A model generated the notes under the pieces. It ran no database searches. It was given only the letters and a program-made list of their open reading frames with translations, and was not told the origin of the DNA. From Clostridium sp. OM02-18AC (GTDB lineage: Bacteria; Bacillota; Clostridia; Lachnospirales; Lachnospiraceae): a stretch of 64,000 nucleotides of DNA. Below are positions 44,773 through 54,384 of the stretch, in pieces (positions within the stretch are counted from its first letter, which is position 1; the number at the start of each line of letters is the position of its first letter). The translations under genes and the position numbers were made by a program. The stretch is from NCBI RefSeq assembly GCF_003481825.1, contig NZ_QULW01000002.1, positions 62,001 through 126,000 of the forward strand. Reading direction: 5' to 3'.

Positions 44773-46077
44773 ATGGCTGAAAACAAAGGGTTTAGTCTGA
44801 AAACATTCGGCATGCCGTGGTGGCTTGCCGGAGCAATAGCTGTGATTGTAATCGCAGCAGCAGCAACCGGAGCTCTTTCTGCAGACCTTGCAGGATGCTT
44901 CGCACTGATGTTATCCATCGGTTTGATCTGTAACGAGGTTGGTGAACGTATTCCGTTCTGGAACAGCTATATCGGCGGCGGTCTGGTACTGACTTTCCTG
45001 GTATCCGCATTCTTGTTCACCTACAACCTGATTCCGCAGAAGTATGCAGACGGCATGATCATGATCATGGATGATGCGGATTTCCTTTCCTTCTTCATTA
45101 TCTTCCTGATTACCGGTTCCATCCTGGCACTGGACAGAAAGCTTCTGGTTCGTTCCTTCGCAGGATACATTCCGGCAATCTTCGGAGGACTGATCGGTGC
45201 AGCTGTATTTGGCTGTGCAGCAGGTCTGGTATTCGGTATCAGCCCGGTTGATATTGTATTAAAATATGTTTGCCCGATCATGGGAGGTGGTAACGGCGCA
45301 GGCGCTGTTCCGTTAAGCCAGATTTATGAGACCGTAACCGGTGACCCGGCAGCAAACTATTATTCCTTTGCAATTACCATTTTGACCATTGCAAACATCT
45401 TTGCAATCCTCACCGCAGCAATCTTAAAGAAGATCGGTGAGAAGAAGACCAGCTGGACTGGTGATGGTACCCAGCTGATCCGTAAGGGCGGCGACTTCGC
45501 TACCGAGGATAAATCTGTCAAAGTTGGCATGAAAGATCTTGGCGGCGCATTCTTCCTGGCAATCGGTTTCTATGCACTGGGCAGACTGTTCGCAAAGACT
45601 ATCCTTCCGACCATCTTTGGTACCGCAATCCATCAGTTCGCTTACATGATCATCTTCGTTGCAGCAGTAGCAGCAGCTGGTATTGTTCCAGACAACGTAC
45701 GTGCAGCAGCTAAGAAACTTCAGTCCTTCTTCACCGCAAACCTGATCCTGATTATCATGGTAGGTGTAGGTGTCGATACCAACATTATCGAGCTGGCTAA
45801 GGCTATCACTGTTGGTAACGTAGTGATCGCTCTGGCAATCGTAATCGGTGCTATCCTGGGTTCCGCAATCATTGGTTACCTGGTAGGCTTCTTCCCGATC
45901 GATTCCGCTATCACCGCTGGTCTTTGCATGGCTAACCGTGGTGGTTCCGGTGACCTGGCAGTACTTGGTGCCTGCGACAGAATGGGCCTGATCGCATATG
46001 CACAGTTATCCTCCCGTCTTGGCGGTGGTATCGTATTGATCATTGCAAGTATCCTGTTTGGCGCATTCCTGAAATAG
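44773..46077 (+). CDS. 2-hydroxycarboxylate transporter (CitS/MaeN-like)
   Basis: 434 residues from ATG 44773, with GGAGG 8 bases upstream; ATG 44758 is less likely. About eleven membrane segments with the two reentrant-loop motifs of the 2HCT family, GGGNGAGAVPLSQIY and MANRGGSGDLAVL. These carriers take up citrate or malate with sodium, sometimes by exchange. Its position after citDEF suggests citrate uptake for the lyase. Confidence 0.9.
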   Translation: MAENKGFSLKTFGMPWWLAGAIAVIVIAAAATGALSADLAGCFALMLSIGLICNEVGERIPFWNSYIGGGLVLTFLVSAFLFTYNLIPQKYADGMIMIMDDADFLSFFIIFLITGSILALDRKLLVRSFAGYIPAIFGGLIGAAVFGCAAGLVFGISPVDIVLKYVCPIMGGGNGAGAVPLSQIYETVTGDPAANYYSFAITILTIANIFAILTAAILKKIGEKKTSWTGDGTQLIRKGGDFATEDKSVKVGMKDLGGAFFLAIGFYALGRLFAKTILPTIFGTAIHQFAYMIIFVAAVAAAGIVPDNVRAAAKKLQSFFTANLILIIMVGVGVDTNIIELAKAITVGNVVIALAIVIGAILGSAIIGYLVGFFPIDSAITAGLCMANRGGSGDLAVLGACDRMGLIAYAQLSSRLGGGIVLIIASILFGAFLK

Positions 46078-46141
46078 GAAGTTTTGACGGATTTGCGCAA
46101 TACGTGGGCAGTAATGCTCTGAAAAAATGAAATAGAATAGG

Positions 46142-46182
46142 AACACAAAAAGGGCAGAATTGGTTTCTGTCCTTTTTGTGTT
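46142..46182. terminator. Terminator at the end of the citrate locus
   Basis: AACACAAAAAGG-GCAGA pairs with TCTGT-CCTTTTTGTGTT around a short loop. A-rich and T-rich arms let it work on either strand. Confidence 0.7.
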
Positions 46183-46444
46183 GCAGGAAATTTCAGAGAT
46201 ATATGTGCATAAGATCTGAACGAATGAAAAATGGAAGCAGGTTTATGAAAACAGATTTTACTGTCAGGCAGAGCTGTGCAAACAGCATCGAATAATGTCA
46301 GATTATGCGAAAAAAAACGATGGCTCTTTTTCTATGGTGCAGATATAGTGAAGATGGCACAAGAAAGAAATGTGGTTAAATTCTAAGAAATCTATGTATA
46401 TTCTTGCAGGAATTCCAAAACAGCATCGGGAAAGGAGATTATCT

Positions 46445-47983
46445 TTGTTCAGTAAAGTATACAGCGGAGGACTGCGCGGCATTGACGGCTATGTGGTCCA
46501 GGTAGAGGCAGACGTCAGTGACGGTCTGCCTGGTTTTTATATGGTAGGGTCACTGGCCTCTGAGGTGAAGGAAGCGGAGGAGCGCGTGCGGACAGCCTTG
46601 CGCAATGCAGGATTCCGCCTTTCTTCGAAGAAGATTACAGTGAATCTGTCTCCGGCTAACGTGCGCAAAGAAGGAACGGCGTGCGACCTTCCGGTGGCGG
46701 TAGCAGTGCTGGCAGCTTATGGAATTTTAGAACCTTCTTCTTTGAAAGAAACAGGCTTTTTAGGAGAACTAGGTCTGGATGGAAGCATCAAGCCGGTGCG
46801 CGGCGTGCTTTCCATGGTGGTTGCCATGGCAGAAAGCGGGATCAGACGCTGTTTTCTGGCAGAAGAAAATGTTGCGGAAGGGGTCGCAGCAGACTGTCTG
46901 GACATTGTTCGTATCCGGAGTCTTCAGGAAATTATCGAATTATTAAATGGAACGGGGAAACTCCGGATTGAAAAAGACCAGGGTTTCTGTGCGGCAGATA
47001 CAAACTATCCGGTAGATTTTAGCGAGGTAAATGGACAACGCCTGATGCGGCGTGCAACGGAGGTGGCGGTGGCAGGAGGACATAATCTTCTTTATATCGG
47101 TCCGCCCGGAAGCGGAAAAAGTATGATGGCCAGACGGATCCCGACCATTATGCCGGCACTTTCCCGGGAAGAACAGCTGGAGGTATCCAAGGTTTACAGT
47201 ATCTGCGGAATGCTGCCGAAAGACCATGCGCTGATCGGGACAAGACCGTACCGGGCACCGCACCATACGATCAGCGCCCAGGCATTGACCGGCGGTGGAC
47301 TCTGGCCCAAACCAGGTGAAATATCGCTGGCTTCCCGTGGTGTACTGTTTCTGGATGAACTGGCAGAGTTTGAGAAGCGTACTCTGGAAATATTGCGCCA
47401 GCCTCTGGAAGAGCATCAGGTTACGGTATCGCGCGTGAATGGCAGCTTTTCATTTCCGGCGCATTTTATGCTGGCAGCAGCGCTAAATCCGTGTCCGTGT
47501 GGCTATTATCCGGACCGTTCCAAATGCAGCTGTACGGAACATCAGGTGCGGCGGTATCTGGGAAAGATATCCAGGCCATTGTTAGACCGGATCGATATCT
47601 GCGTCGAGGCGGCTCCGGTTACCTACCGTGATATCCGCACAGAGCAGGTAAATGAATCATCGCAGGAGATCCGCTCACGTATCGAAGCTGCCAGAAAGAT
47701 CCAGTCAAAACGTTATGCCGGGAGTGGCATTTATACCAACAGTGAGATGGGAATCCGGCAGATCCGTAAATTCTGCAAATTGAAGGAAGAGGACGAGGCT
47801 TTTCTGCAGCAGATCTTTTCGCGACTGGGCTTAAGTGCCAGAGGATGCCATAAGATATTGAAAGTAGCTCGGACTTTGGCTGATCTGGAAGGAAAAGAAC
47901 AGATTGAGCGGGCACATCTTAGAGAGGCGGCAGGTTACCGGGATCTGCAGGAACGTTACTGGGGGAAAGAAGGAGAGGCATAG
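46445..47983 (+). CDS. comM: YifB/ComM family Mg-chelatase-like ATPase
   Basis: 512 residues from TTG 46445, chosen because AAAGGAG (46431-46437) is 7 bases upstream and FSKVYSGGLRGIDG is the usual N-terminus. A Lon-protease-like N-terminal domain, the Walker A motif GPPGSGKSMMARRIP, Walker B GVLFLDELAEF, and a C-terminal Mg-chelatase domain with NPCPCGYYPD and further cysteines. ComM is a branch-migration helicase for natural transformation. dprA follows 3 bases later. The gap 46183-46444 shows no other gene. Confidence 0.92.
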   Translation: MFSKVYSGGLRGIDGYVVQVEADVSDGLPGFYMVGSLASEVKEAEERVRTALRNAGFRLSSKKITVNLSPANVRKEGTACDLPVAVAVLAAYGILEPSSLKETGFLGELGLDGSIKPVRGVLSMVVAMAESGIRRCFLAEENVAEGVAADCLDIVRIRSLQEIIELLNGTGKLRIEKDQGFCAADTNYPVDFSEVNGQRLMRRATEVAVAGGHNLLYIGPPGSGKSMMARRIPTIMPALSREEQLEVSKVYSICGMLPKDHALIGTRPYRAPHHTISAQALTGGGLWPKPGEISLASRGVLFLDELAEFEKRTLEILRQPLEEHQVTVSRVNGSFSFPAHFMLAAALNPCPCGYYPDRSKCSCTEHQVRRYLGKISRPLLDRIDICVEAAPVTYRDIRTEQVNESSQEIRSRIEAARKIQSKRYAGSGIYTNSEMGIRQIRKFCKLKEEDEAFLQQIFSRLGLSARGCHKILKVARTLADLEGKEQIERAHLREAAGYRDLQERYWGKEGEA

Positions 47984-47986
47984 CGG

Positions 47987-49120
47987 GTGGAAGAACTGTA
48001 CGAAAATTTGGCAGAAACAGAAAAACTGGAACAGGAACGACAGGCGCTGTTTTACCTGACCCAGATTCCGGACGTGGGTGCGGTTTCTATCCGAAAGCTG
48101 GGAGAATATTTTGGCAGTTTTTCCTGTCTATATAATATAGAAGAAACAGCTTTGCGGGAGTCTGGAATTCTTCGGGAAAAACAGGTTCTGGCATTTTTAA
48201 AAGCCGTAGAGCAGAGAGAAAGCATCATGGAGCAGTATGGAAAGCTGGCTGAGCGGGGAATCCGCTTTGTCACACCGTTGGATAAGGAGTATCCGTGCCA
48301 GCTTTTGCAGATTTACGATTATCCCATGGGGCTGTATGTACGGGGAAAACTGCCGGTGCCGGAGCAGCCGGTGGTGGCGATTGTCGGAGCCAGGGGCTGT
48401 TCGGAGTATGGTCAGAGTCTGGCAGCAATGTTTGCCCAGATGCTGTCCGAAGAAGGAACACAGATCATCAGCGGACTTGCTCTCGGGATTGACGGGGCGG
48501 CGCACCGGGGAGCCCTGAAAGCGGGAGCAGATACCTACGGGGTGCTGGGGTGCGGCGTGAATATCTGTTATCCATCTGCACATTATAAGCTGTATGGACA
48601 GATGATCGAACATGGAGGGATTATTTCCGAGTTCCCACTGGATACCAGACCGGACCGGATGCATTTTCCAATGCGAAACCGGATCATCAGCGGGCTTGCG
48701 GATGCCATTCTGGTTGTGGAAGCAAAAGAAAAGAGTGGTTCCCTCATCACGGCCGAGCTTGGACTGGACCAGGGAAAGGAAATCTTTGCCATTCCTGGGC
48801 GGATCACGGATCATTTAAGCGAAGGCTGCAACCGTCTGATCCAGCAGGGGGCACATATGGCAATTTCACCAAATGATATCCTGGAATACCTGGGGGTAAA
48901 GTGCCGAAAAAGGTTAATTATTCATGAAAAAAATGTAAATGCACTTGCAAAGCCTGAAAAAATGGTGTATGCTTGCCTAGATTTCAAGGCGAAACATTTG
49001 GAAGAAATTTCAGGTAAGTGTGGCATGAGCATCAGCGCGTGTATGGGGATCTTGCTGGAGCTGGAATTGCAGGGCTACGTGTTTCGTGCGGCGAATCATT
49101 ATTATGGAAAAAAGATCTGA
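47987..49120 (+). CDS. dprA: DNA-processing protein DprA
   Basis: 377 residues, GTG start with AGGAGAG upstream. It loads RecA on incoming single-stranded DNA. The Rossmann-like core has VGARGCSEYGQS, SGLALGIDGAAHRGAL and MRNRIISGLADAILVVEA. A C-terminal winged-helix remnant is present. comM-dprA-topA order is typical of Firmicutes. Confidence 0.95.
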   Translation: MEELYENLAETEKLEQERQALFYLTQIPDVGAVSIRKLGEYFGSFSCLYNIEETALRESGILREKQVLAFLKAVEQRESIMEQYGKLAERGIRFVTPLDKEYPCQLLQIYDYPMGLYVRGKLPVPEQPVVAIVGARGCSEYGQSLAAMFAQMLSEEGTQIISGLALGIDGAAHRGALKAGADTYGVLGCGVNICYPSAHYKLYGQMIEHGGIISEFPLDTRPDRMHFPMRNRIISGLADAILVVEAKEKSGSLITAELGLDQGKEIFAIPGRITDHLSEGCNRLIQQGAHMAISPNDILEYLGVKCRKRLIIHEKNVNALAKPEKMVYACLDFKAKHLEEISGKCGMSISACMGILLELELQGYVFRAANHYYGKKI

Positions 49121-49164
49121 AAACCGCATGCCGGTTTTCCAAGATCCGGTATTTAGGAGTAGCT

Positions 49165-51255
49165 ATGGCAAATAATTTAGTGATTGTGGAGTCTCCTGCA
49201 AAGGTGAAAACCATCAAAAAATTCCTTGGTTCCACCTATGAGGTGGATGCTTCCAACGGACATGTGAGAGATTTACCAAAGAGCAGCCTCGGATTTGACG
49301 CTGAACATGATTACGAACCGAAATATATTACGATTCGCGGAAAAGGTGACATTCTGGCAAAGCTTCGCAAAGAAGTGAAGAAAGCGGATAAGATCTATCT
49401 TGCAACGGACCCGGACCGCGAGGGAGAAGCCATTTCCTGGCATCTCATGAAGGCTTTGAAGCTGGATGAGGCAAAGGACAAAAAGGTTTACCGGATCAGC
49501 TTTAACGAGATTACCAAGAACGCGGTAAAAGCATCTTTGAAGGCTCCGCGTGCGATCGATATGAATCTGGTCGATGCCCAGCAGACCAGACGTATGCTGG
49601 ACCGTATGGTAGGCTACCGCATCAGCCCGCTTTTATGGGCAAAGGTCAAACGTGGTCTGAGTGCCGGACGCGTACAGTCCGTGGCTCTGCGCATGATCTG
49701 CGACCGGGAAGAGGAGATTGAGGCTTTTATTCCGGAGGAATACTGGAACCTGGAGGCAGAATTTTCCCAAAAGGGCAGCAAAAAAACTTTAAATGCCAAA
49801 TTTTATGGCACACGGGATGAGAAGATTGCCATTCACAAAAAAGAAGAGCTGGACCAGATCTTAAAAGCCCTGGAAGGAAAAGAGTACGTTGTGGAAAACG
49901 TCAAATACGGTGAGCGCAGCAAAAAGCCGCCGATCCCGTTTACCACCAGTACTTTGCAGCAGGAAGCATCCAAGGTATTAAACTTCTCTACCCAGAAGAC
50001 GATGCGGATCGCACAGCAGCTTTATGAGGGCGTAGATGTGAAGGGACACGGTACCATTGGTCTGATCACCTACCTGCGTACCGATTCTACCCGAATCGCA
50101 GAAGAGGCAGATGCAGCAGCACGCGCATACGTAGAGCGTACCTTTGGTGCGGACTATGTATTGCAGCAGGATCAGGCTAAGAAAACCACTGGCAAGATCC
50201 AGGATGCGCACGAGGCGATCCGACCGACTGATATCACCCTGACACCGACCATCGTGAAGGAGTCCCTGCAGCGCGACCAGTTCCGCCTGTACCAGCTGAT
50301 CTGGAAGCGCTTTACTGCAAGCCGTATGCAGCCGGCTGTTTACACTACCACATCCGTGAAAGTGGCAGCAGGTGATTATCTTTTTATCCTGGCGGCATCC
50401 AAATTGTCGTTTGATGGTTTTATGTCTGTTTATGTGCAGGAGGATGACAAAGAAGCAGGCAATGCACTCCTTGGAAAGCTGGAGACCGGAGATGTCCTGA
50501 ACCTGGCAGAGTTAAAGCCGAGCCAGCATTTTACCCAGCCTCCTGCCCACTACACCGAGGCTTCCCTGGTTAAGGCTATGGAGGAGCAGGGCATTGGCCG
50601 TCCGAGTACCTATGCGCCGACCATTACCACGATTCTGGCAAGACGCTACGTGACAAAGGAAAACAAGAACCTTTACGTGACAGAGCTTGGCGAGGCCGTG
50701 AACGGTATCATGAAGAAATGTTTCCCGAGTATCGTGGATTTAAGTTTTACCGCAAACATGGAACTGCTTCTGGATAAAGTGGCAGACGGTACCGTAAAGT
50801 GGAAGACGATCGTGGAAAACTTCTACCCGGATCTGGACCAGGCAGTCACCACGGCAGAAAAAACTCTGGAGTCCGTCAAGATCGCCGATGAAGTGTCCGA
50901 TGTGATCTGCGATGTCTGCGGACGGAACATGGTAGTAAAGTATGGCCCGCATGGAAAATTCTTAGCCTGCCCGGGCTTTCCAGATTGCAAAAATACCAAG
51001 CCGTATCTGGAAAAGACCGGCGTGGCATGCCCGCAGTGCGGAAAAGATATTGTCATCAAGAAGACCAAGAAGGGAAGACGTTATTACGGCTGCGAAAACA
51101 ATCCGGAATGCGACTTCATGTCCTGGCAGAAGCCATCTGCAGAGCGTTGTCCGAAATGCGGCAGTTACATGGTAGAGAAGGGAAGCAAGCTTCTCTGCGC
51201 CAATGAACAGTGCGGATACACCACAAATATCAAAGAAAAACAGTCCAATGATTAA
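49165..51255 (+). CDS. topA: DNA topoisomerase I
   Basis: 696 residues from ATG 49165 (MANNLVIVESPAKVKTI), with TAGGAG upstream. Relaxes negative supercoils. TOPRIM motif DPDREGEAISWHL; active tyrosine in TYLRTDSTR. Three C-terminal zinc ribbons: CDVCGRNMV...CPGFPDC, CPQCGKD...CENNPEC, and CPKCGSY...CANEQC. Confidence 0.97.
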   Translation: MANNLVIVESPAKVKTIKKFLGSTYEVDASNGHVRDLPKSSLGFDAEHDYEPKYITIRGKGDILAKLRKEVKKADKIYLATDPDREGEAISWHLMKALKLDEAKDKKVYRISFNEITKNAVKASLKAPRAIDMNLVDAQQTRRMLDRMVGYRISPLLWAKVKRGLSAGRVQSVALRMICDREEEIEAFIPEEYWNLEAEFSQKGSKKTLNAKFYGTRDEKIAIHKKEELDQILKALEGKEYVVENVKYGERSKKPPIPFTTSTLQQEASKVLNFSTQKTMRIAQQLYEGVDVKGHGTIGLITYLRTDSTRIAEEADAAARAYVERTFGADYVLQQDQAKKTTGKIQDAHEAIRPTDITLTPTIVKESLQRDQFRLYQLIWKRFTASRMQPAVYTTTSVKVAAGDYLFILAASKLSFDGFMSVYVQEDDKEAGNALLGKLETGDVLNLAELKPSQHFTQPPAHYTEASLVKAMEEQGIGRPSTYAPTITTILARRYVTKENKNLYVTELGEAVNGIMKKCFPSIVDLSFTANMELLLDKVADGTVKWKTIVENFYPDLDQAVTTAEKTLESVKIADEVSDVICDVCGRNMVVKYGPHGKFLACPGFPDCKNTKPYLEKTGVACPQCGKDIVIKKTKKGRRYYGCENNPECDFMSWQKPSAERCPKCGSYMVEKGSKLLCANEQCGYTTNIKEKQSND

Positions 51256-51269
51256 ATTAATTGAAAATT
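51255..51269. promoter_or_regulatory. Candidate CodY box upstream of codY
   Basis: AATTAATTGAAAATT matches 12 of 15 positions of the CodY motif AATTTTCWGAAAATT. It overlaps the topA stop and lies 12 bases before the -35 box of codY. Confidence 0.4.
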
Positions 51270-51280
51270 TCAAAAAACTC

Positions 51281-51309
51281 TTGTTATTTGTCCAAAGTCG
51301 TGCTAATAT
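51281..51309 (+). promoter_or_regulatory. Probable codY promoter
   Basis: TTGTTA (51281-51286), 17-base spacer, TAATAT (51304-51309). Confidence 0.5.
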
Positions 51310-51367
51310 TTAGATATTGGAGAAGACATTTGAAACGAATATCAATGAATTGAGGAGGTTTTTTGAA

Positions 51368-52144
51368 ATGAGTGTACAGCTTCTTGATAAGACGAGAAAA
51401 ATCAATAAGTTACTGCATAACAACAATTCCCATAAAGTGGTATTCAACGACATCTGCAAAGTCCTGAGCGAGATCCTTCTTTCCAATATTCTGGTGATCA
51501 GTAAGAAAGGAAAAGTTCTTGGCGTAGGTCTTTGCCCCGGTGTAGATGAGATTGAGGAATTGATTGAAGATCAGGTGGGTGGATTCGTAGACCGTATGCT
51601 GAATGAACGACTGCTCAGCATCCTCTCCACGAAAGAAAACGTGAACCTCGCAACACTTGGTTTCGCAGAGGAAAACGTAAAGAAATACCAGGCCATCATT
51701 ACCCCGATCGATATTGCTGGGGAGCGCCTTGGTACCCTGTTCATTTACAAGTGCGATGAGCAGTACGACATCGACGATATCATCTTAAGTGAGTACGGCA
51801 CCACCGTAGTCGGTCTGGAAATGATGCGTTCCGTGAATGAAGAGAACGCAGAAGAGACCAGAAAAGTGCAGATCGTAAAATCTGCCATCAGTACCTTATC
51901 CTTCTCCGAACTGGAAGCCATCACCCATATCTTTGAAGAGCTCGACGGAAACGAGGGAATCCTGGTAGCCAGCAAGATCGCAGACCGTGTCGGCATTACC
52001 CGTTCCGTGATCGTCAATGCGCTGCGCAAGTTTGAGAGTGCAGGCGTCATTGAATCCCGATCCTCCGGTATGAAGGGAACCTACATTAAGGTCTTAAACG
52101 ATGTGGTATTCGATGAACTGAAAAATATTAAAATGTCAAAATAA
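51368..52144 (+). CDS. codY: GTP-sensing transcriptional pleiotropic repressor CodY
   Basis: 258 residues from ATG 51368 (MSVQLLDKTRKINKLL), the usual length, with AGGAGG 9 bases upstream. An N-terminal GAF domain binds branched-chain amino acids and a C-terminal winged helix binds DNA (SKIADRVGITRSVIVNALRKFESAGVIESRSSG is its region; key residues SRSSGMKGTY). It represses amino-acid synthesis and related genes when nutrients are abundant. It has its own promoter and terminator. Confidence 0.96.
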   Translation: MSVQLLDKTRKINKLLHNNNSHKVVFNDICKVLSEILLSNILVISKKGKVLGVGLCPGVDEIEELIEDQVGGFVDRMLNERLLSILSTKENVNLATLGFAEENVKKYQAIITPIDIAGERLGTLFIYKCDEQYDIDDIILSEYGTTVVGLEMMRSVNEENAEETRKVQIVKSAISTLSFSELEAITHIFEELDGNEGILVASKIADRVGITRSVIVNALRKFESAGVIESRSSGMKGTYIKVLNDVVFDELKNIKMSK

Positions 52145-52163
52145 GCCGGTATCAGAAAACCAG

Positions 52164-52210
52164 AAAGGATAAAAGGAACGGAATTTCTCTGTTCTTTTTA
52201 TCCTTTTTTT
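52164..52210 (+). terminator. Intrinsic terminator after codY
   Basis: AAAGGATAAAAGGAAC pairs with GTTCTTTTTATCCTTT (one G-T pair), ending in a run of T. Confidence 0.85.
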
Positions 52211-52222
52211 GCGAAAAAGTCC

Positions 52223-52251
52223 TTGTCAAACCATGGCAGTTATGATATCAT
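52223..52251 (+). promoter_or_regulatory. rpsB promoter
   Basis: TTGTCA (52223-52228), 17-base spacer, TATCAT (52246-52251). It leaves a leader of about 100 bases before the rpsB ATG. Confidence 0.65.
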
Positions 52252-52360
52252 AGTGAGGCTGACAAAAAACACGTCTGCTGATTCTGACGGTGGTGCCGTA
52301 TGGTCCCGGAGGAAGCACAAGACGCAGGCGGAAGTAAAAAACCAAATGGAGGAAACAAAC

Positions 52361-53098
52361 ATGAGCGTTATTTCTATGAAGCAGCTGTTAGAAGCTGGTG
52401 TTCATTTCGGACATCAGACCAGAAGATGGAACCCGAAAATGGCTCCGTACATCTACACCGAGCGTAACGGTATCTACATCATCGACTTACAGAAGTCTGT
52501 AGGCAAGGTAGACGAGGCTTACAACGCAGTATCCGAGATCGCTGCAAACGGCGGCACCATCCTTTTCGTTGGTACCAAGAAGCAGGCTCAGGACGCTATC
52601 AAGACTGAGGCAGAGCGTTGCGGAATGTTCTATGTAAACGAGAGATGGTTAGGCGGTATGCTGACCAACTTCAAGACCATCCAGAGTCGTATCGCAAGAC
52701 TGAAAGCAATCGAGACCATGGCTGAGGACGGTACTTTCGACGTACTGCCGAAGAAGGAAGTTATCGAGATCAAGAAAGAGTGGGAGAAGCTGGAGAAGAA
52801 CCTTGGCGGTATCAAAGAGATGAAGAAACTGCCAGACGCTATCTTCATCGTAGATCCGAAGAAGGAGAGAATCTGCGTACAGGAGGCTCATACTCTGGGT
52901 ATTCCGTTAATCGGTATCGCTGATACCAACTGTGATCCGGAAGAGCTTGACTACGTAATCCCGGGTAACGACGATGCAATCAGAGCCGTTAAATTAATCG
53001 TGGCTAAGATGGCAGATGCAGTAATCGAGGCAAACCAGGGTGAGGCTCAGGCTGACTTTGCTGAGGCATTCGAGGCAGAGGAAACTACCGAGGCTTAA
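52361..53098 (+). CDS. rpsB: 30S ribosomal protein S2
   Basis: 245 residues from ATG 52361 (MSVISMKQLLEAGVHFGHQ), with GGAGG 8 to 9 bases upstream. Standard S2 blocks: RRWNPKMAPYI, LFVGTKKQAQ, VNERWLGGMLTNFKTI, and PLIGIADTNCDP. Strong use of preferred codons, as expected for a highly expressed gene. tsf follows behind a hairpin. Confidence 0.98.
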   Translation: MSVISMKQLLEAGVHFGHQTRRWNPKMAPYIYTERNGIYIIDLQKSVGKVDEAYNAVSEIAANGGTILFVGTKKQAQDAIKTEAERCGMFYVNERWLGGMLTNFKTIQSRIARLKAIETMAEDGTFDVLPKKEVIEIKKEWEKLEKNLGGIKEMKKLPDAIFIVDPKKERICVQEAHTLGIPLIGIADTNCDPEELDYVIPGNDDAIRAVKLIVAKMADAVIEANQGEAQADFAEAFEAEETTEA

Positions 53099-53111
53099 TC
53101 GAACAATAAGG

Positions 53112-53149
53112 TGCTTCGACCTGCAGGATATGCAGGTCGGAGCATTTTA
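53112..53149 (+). terminator. Hairpin between rpsB and tsf
   Basis: TGCTTCGACCTGCA (53112-53125) and TGCAGGTCGGAGCA (53131-53144) form a 14-bp stem with a 5-base loop, followed by TTTTAAG. The short T-run suggests partial termination that lowers tsf expression relative to rpsB. Confidence 0.65.
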
Positions 53150-53268
53150 AGTTTCATGGGAAATTCGTCCTGTGAAAGAAGACGCTCCGCTGAATGCGCA
53201 TTTGGCGCAAAGGCACATTTTGCGTTACGAAACAAAATTTTTAAAATATAAAATGGAGGGAATTAACA

Positions 53269-54207
53269 ATGGCAGTTACTGCAGCAATGGTAAAAGAGTT
53301 AAGAGAAATGACCGGTGCAGGTATGATGGATTGCAAGAAAGCACTTGCAGCTACCGACGGTGATATGGACAAGGCAGTAGAGTTCTTAAGAGAGAAAGGA
53401 CTTGCTGGCGCAGAGAAGAAGGCTGGCCGTATCGCAGCAGAGGGTATCGTAGCAACCGCTATGACTGACGACGAGAAGAAGGCTGTTGTTGTTGAGGTTA
53501 ACGCTGAGACCGACTTCGTTGCAAAGAATGCAAAATTCCAGGCTTACGTTGCACAGGTTGCAGCACAGGCTCTGACCACTACCGCAGCAGACATGGACAC
53601 CTTCATGGCTGAGAAGTGGGTAGCAGACGAGACCCTGACCGTAAAAGAGGCTCTGTCTTCCCAGATCTCCATCATCGGTGAGAACATGAACATCCGTCGT
53701 TTCAAACAGGTTGTAGAGGAGAACGGTGTTGTTGTATCCTACATCCATGCTGGCGGCAGAATCGGCGTTTTAGTTGACGTTGAGACCGATGTTGTTAACG
53801 ATGCTGTAAAAGAGATGGGCAAGAACATCGCTATGCAGATCGCAGCTCTGAATCCGAAGTACACCAGCCGTGACGAGGTTAGCGCTGAGTTCATCGAGCA
53901 CGAGAAAGGCATCCTGATGGCTCAGATCCAGAACGATCCGAAGGAAGCTTCCAAGCCGGAGAAAGTAATCCAGGGCATGATCCAGGGTCGTATCAACAAA
54001 GAGATGAAAGAGATCTGCCTGTTAGACCAGACCTACGTAAAGGCAGAGGATGGCAAGCAGTCCGTAGCTCAGTACGTAGCTCAGGTAGCAAAAGAGAACG
54101 GCGCTAAGATCACTGTGAAGGGCTTTGTTCGTTTCGAGACCGGTGAGGGCCTTGAGAAGAAAGAGGAGAACTTTGCAGAGGAAGTTGCAAAGCAGATGGG
54201 TAACTAA
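53269..54207 (+). CDS. tsf: Elongation factor Ts
   Basis: 312 residues. Guanine nucleotide exchange factor for EF-Tu. Signature MTGAGMMDCKKAL near residues 14-27 and the TDFVAKN motif in NAETDFVAKN. AAATGGAGGG lies 8 bases before the ATG. Codon bias is as strong as in rpsB. Confidence 0.98.
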   Translation: MAVTAAMVKELREMTGAGMMDCKKALAATDGDMDKAVEFLREKGLAGAEKKAGRIAAEGIVATAMTDDEKKAVVVEVNAETDFVAKNAKFQAYVAQVAAQALTTTAADMDTFMAEKWVADETLTVKEALSSQISIIGENMNIRRFKQVVEENGVVVSYIHAGGRIGVLVDVETDVVNDAVKEMGKNIAMQIAALNPKYTSRDEVSAEFIEHEKGILMAQIQNDPKEASKPEKVIQGMIQGRINKEMKEICLLDQTYVKAEDGKQSVAQYVAQVAKENGAKITVKGFVRFETGEGLEKKEENFAEEVAKQMGN

Positions 54208-54275
54208 TGCGAATTTCGCATTTGATCCGCTTCTAAAATTGACAGCTTAGTACAATTTAATAGAAGACGATATAA

Positions 54276-54316
54276 GTCCGGGAATCCAGCGTTTATGCGG
54301 GTTTCCGGACTTTTTC
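54276..54316 (+). terminator. Terminator after tsf
   Basis: GTCCGGGAA and TTTCCGGAC pair around a loop and are followed by TTTTTCTTT. Confidence 0.75.
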
Positions 54317-54384
54317 TTTGCGCTTTTATTGTGGCAGATGTTATAGAGTGGATAGCATAAGTTGTTACCAGATTTTACACCTTC

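Noticed and set aside
53172..53363. Small open frame before and across the tsf start
   Set aside because: It runs into tsf in another frame and has no family features; the tsf start at 53269 has a good ribosome site.
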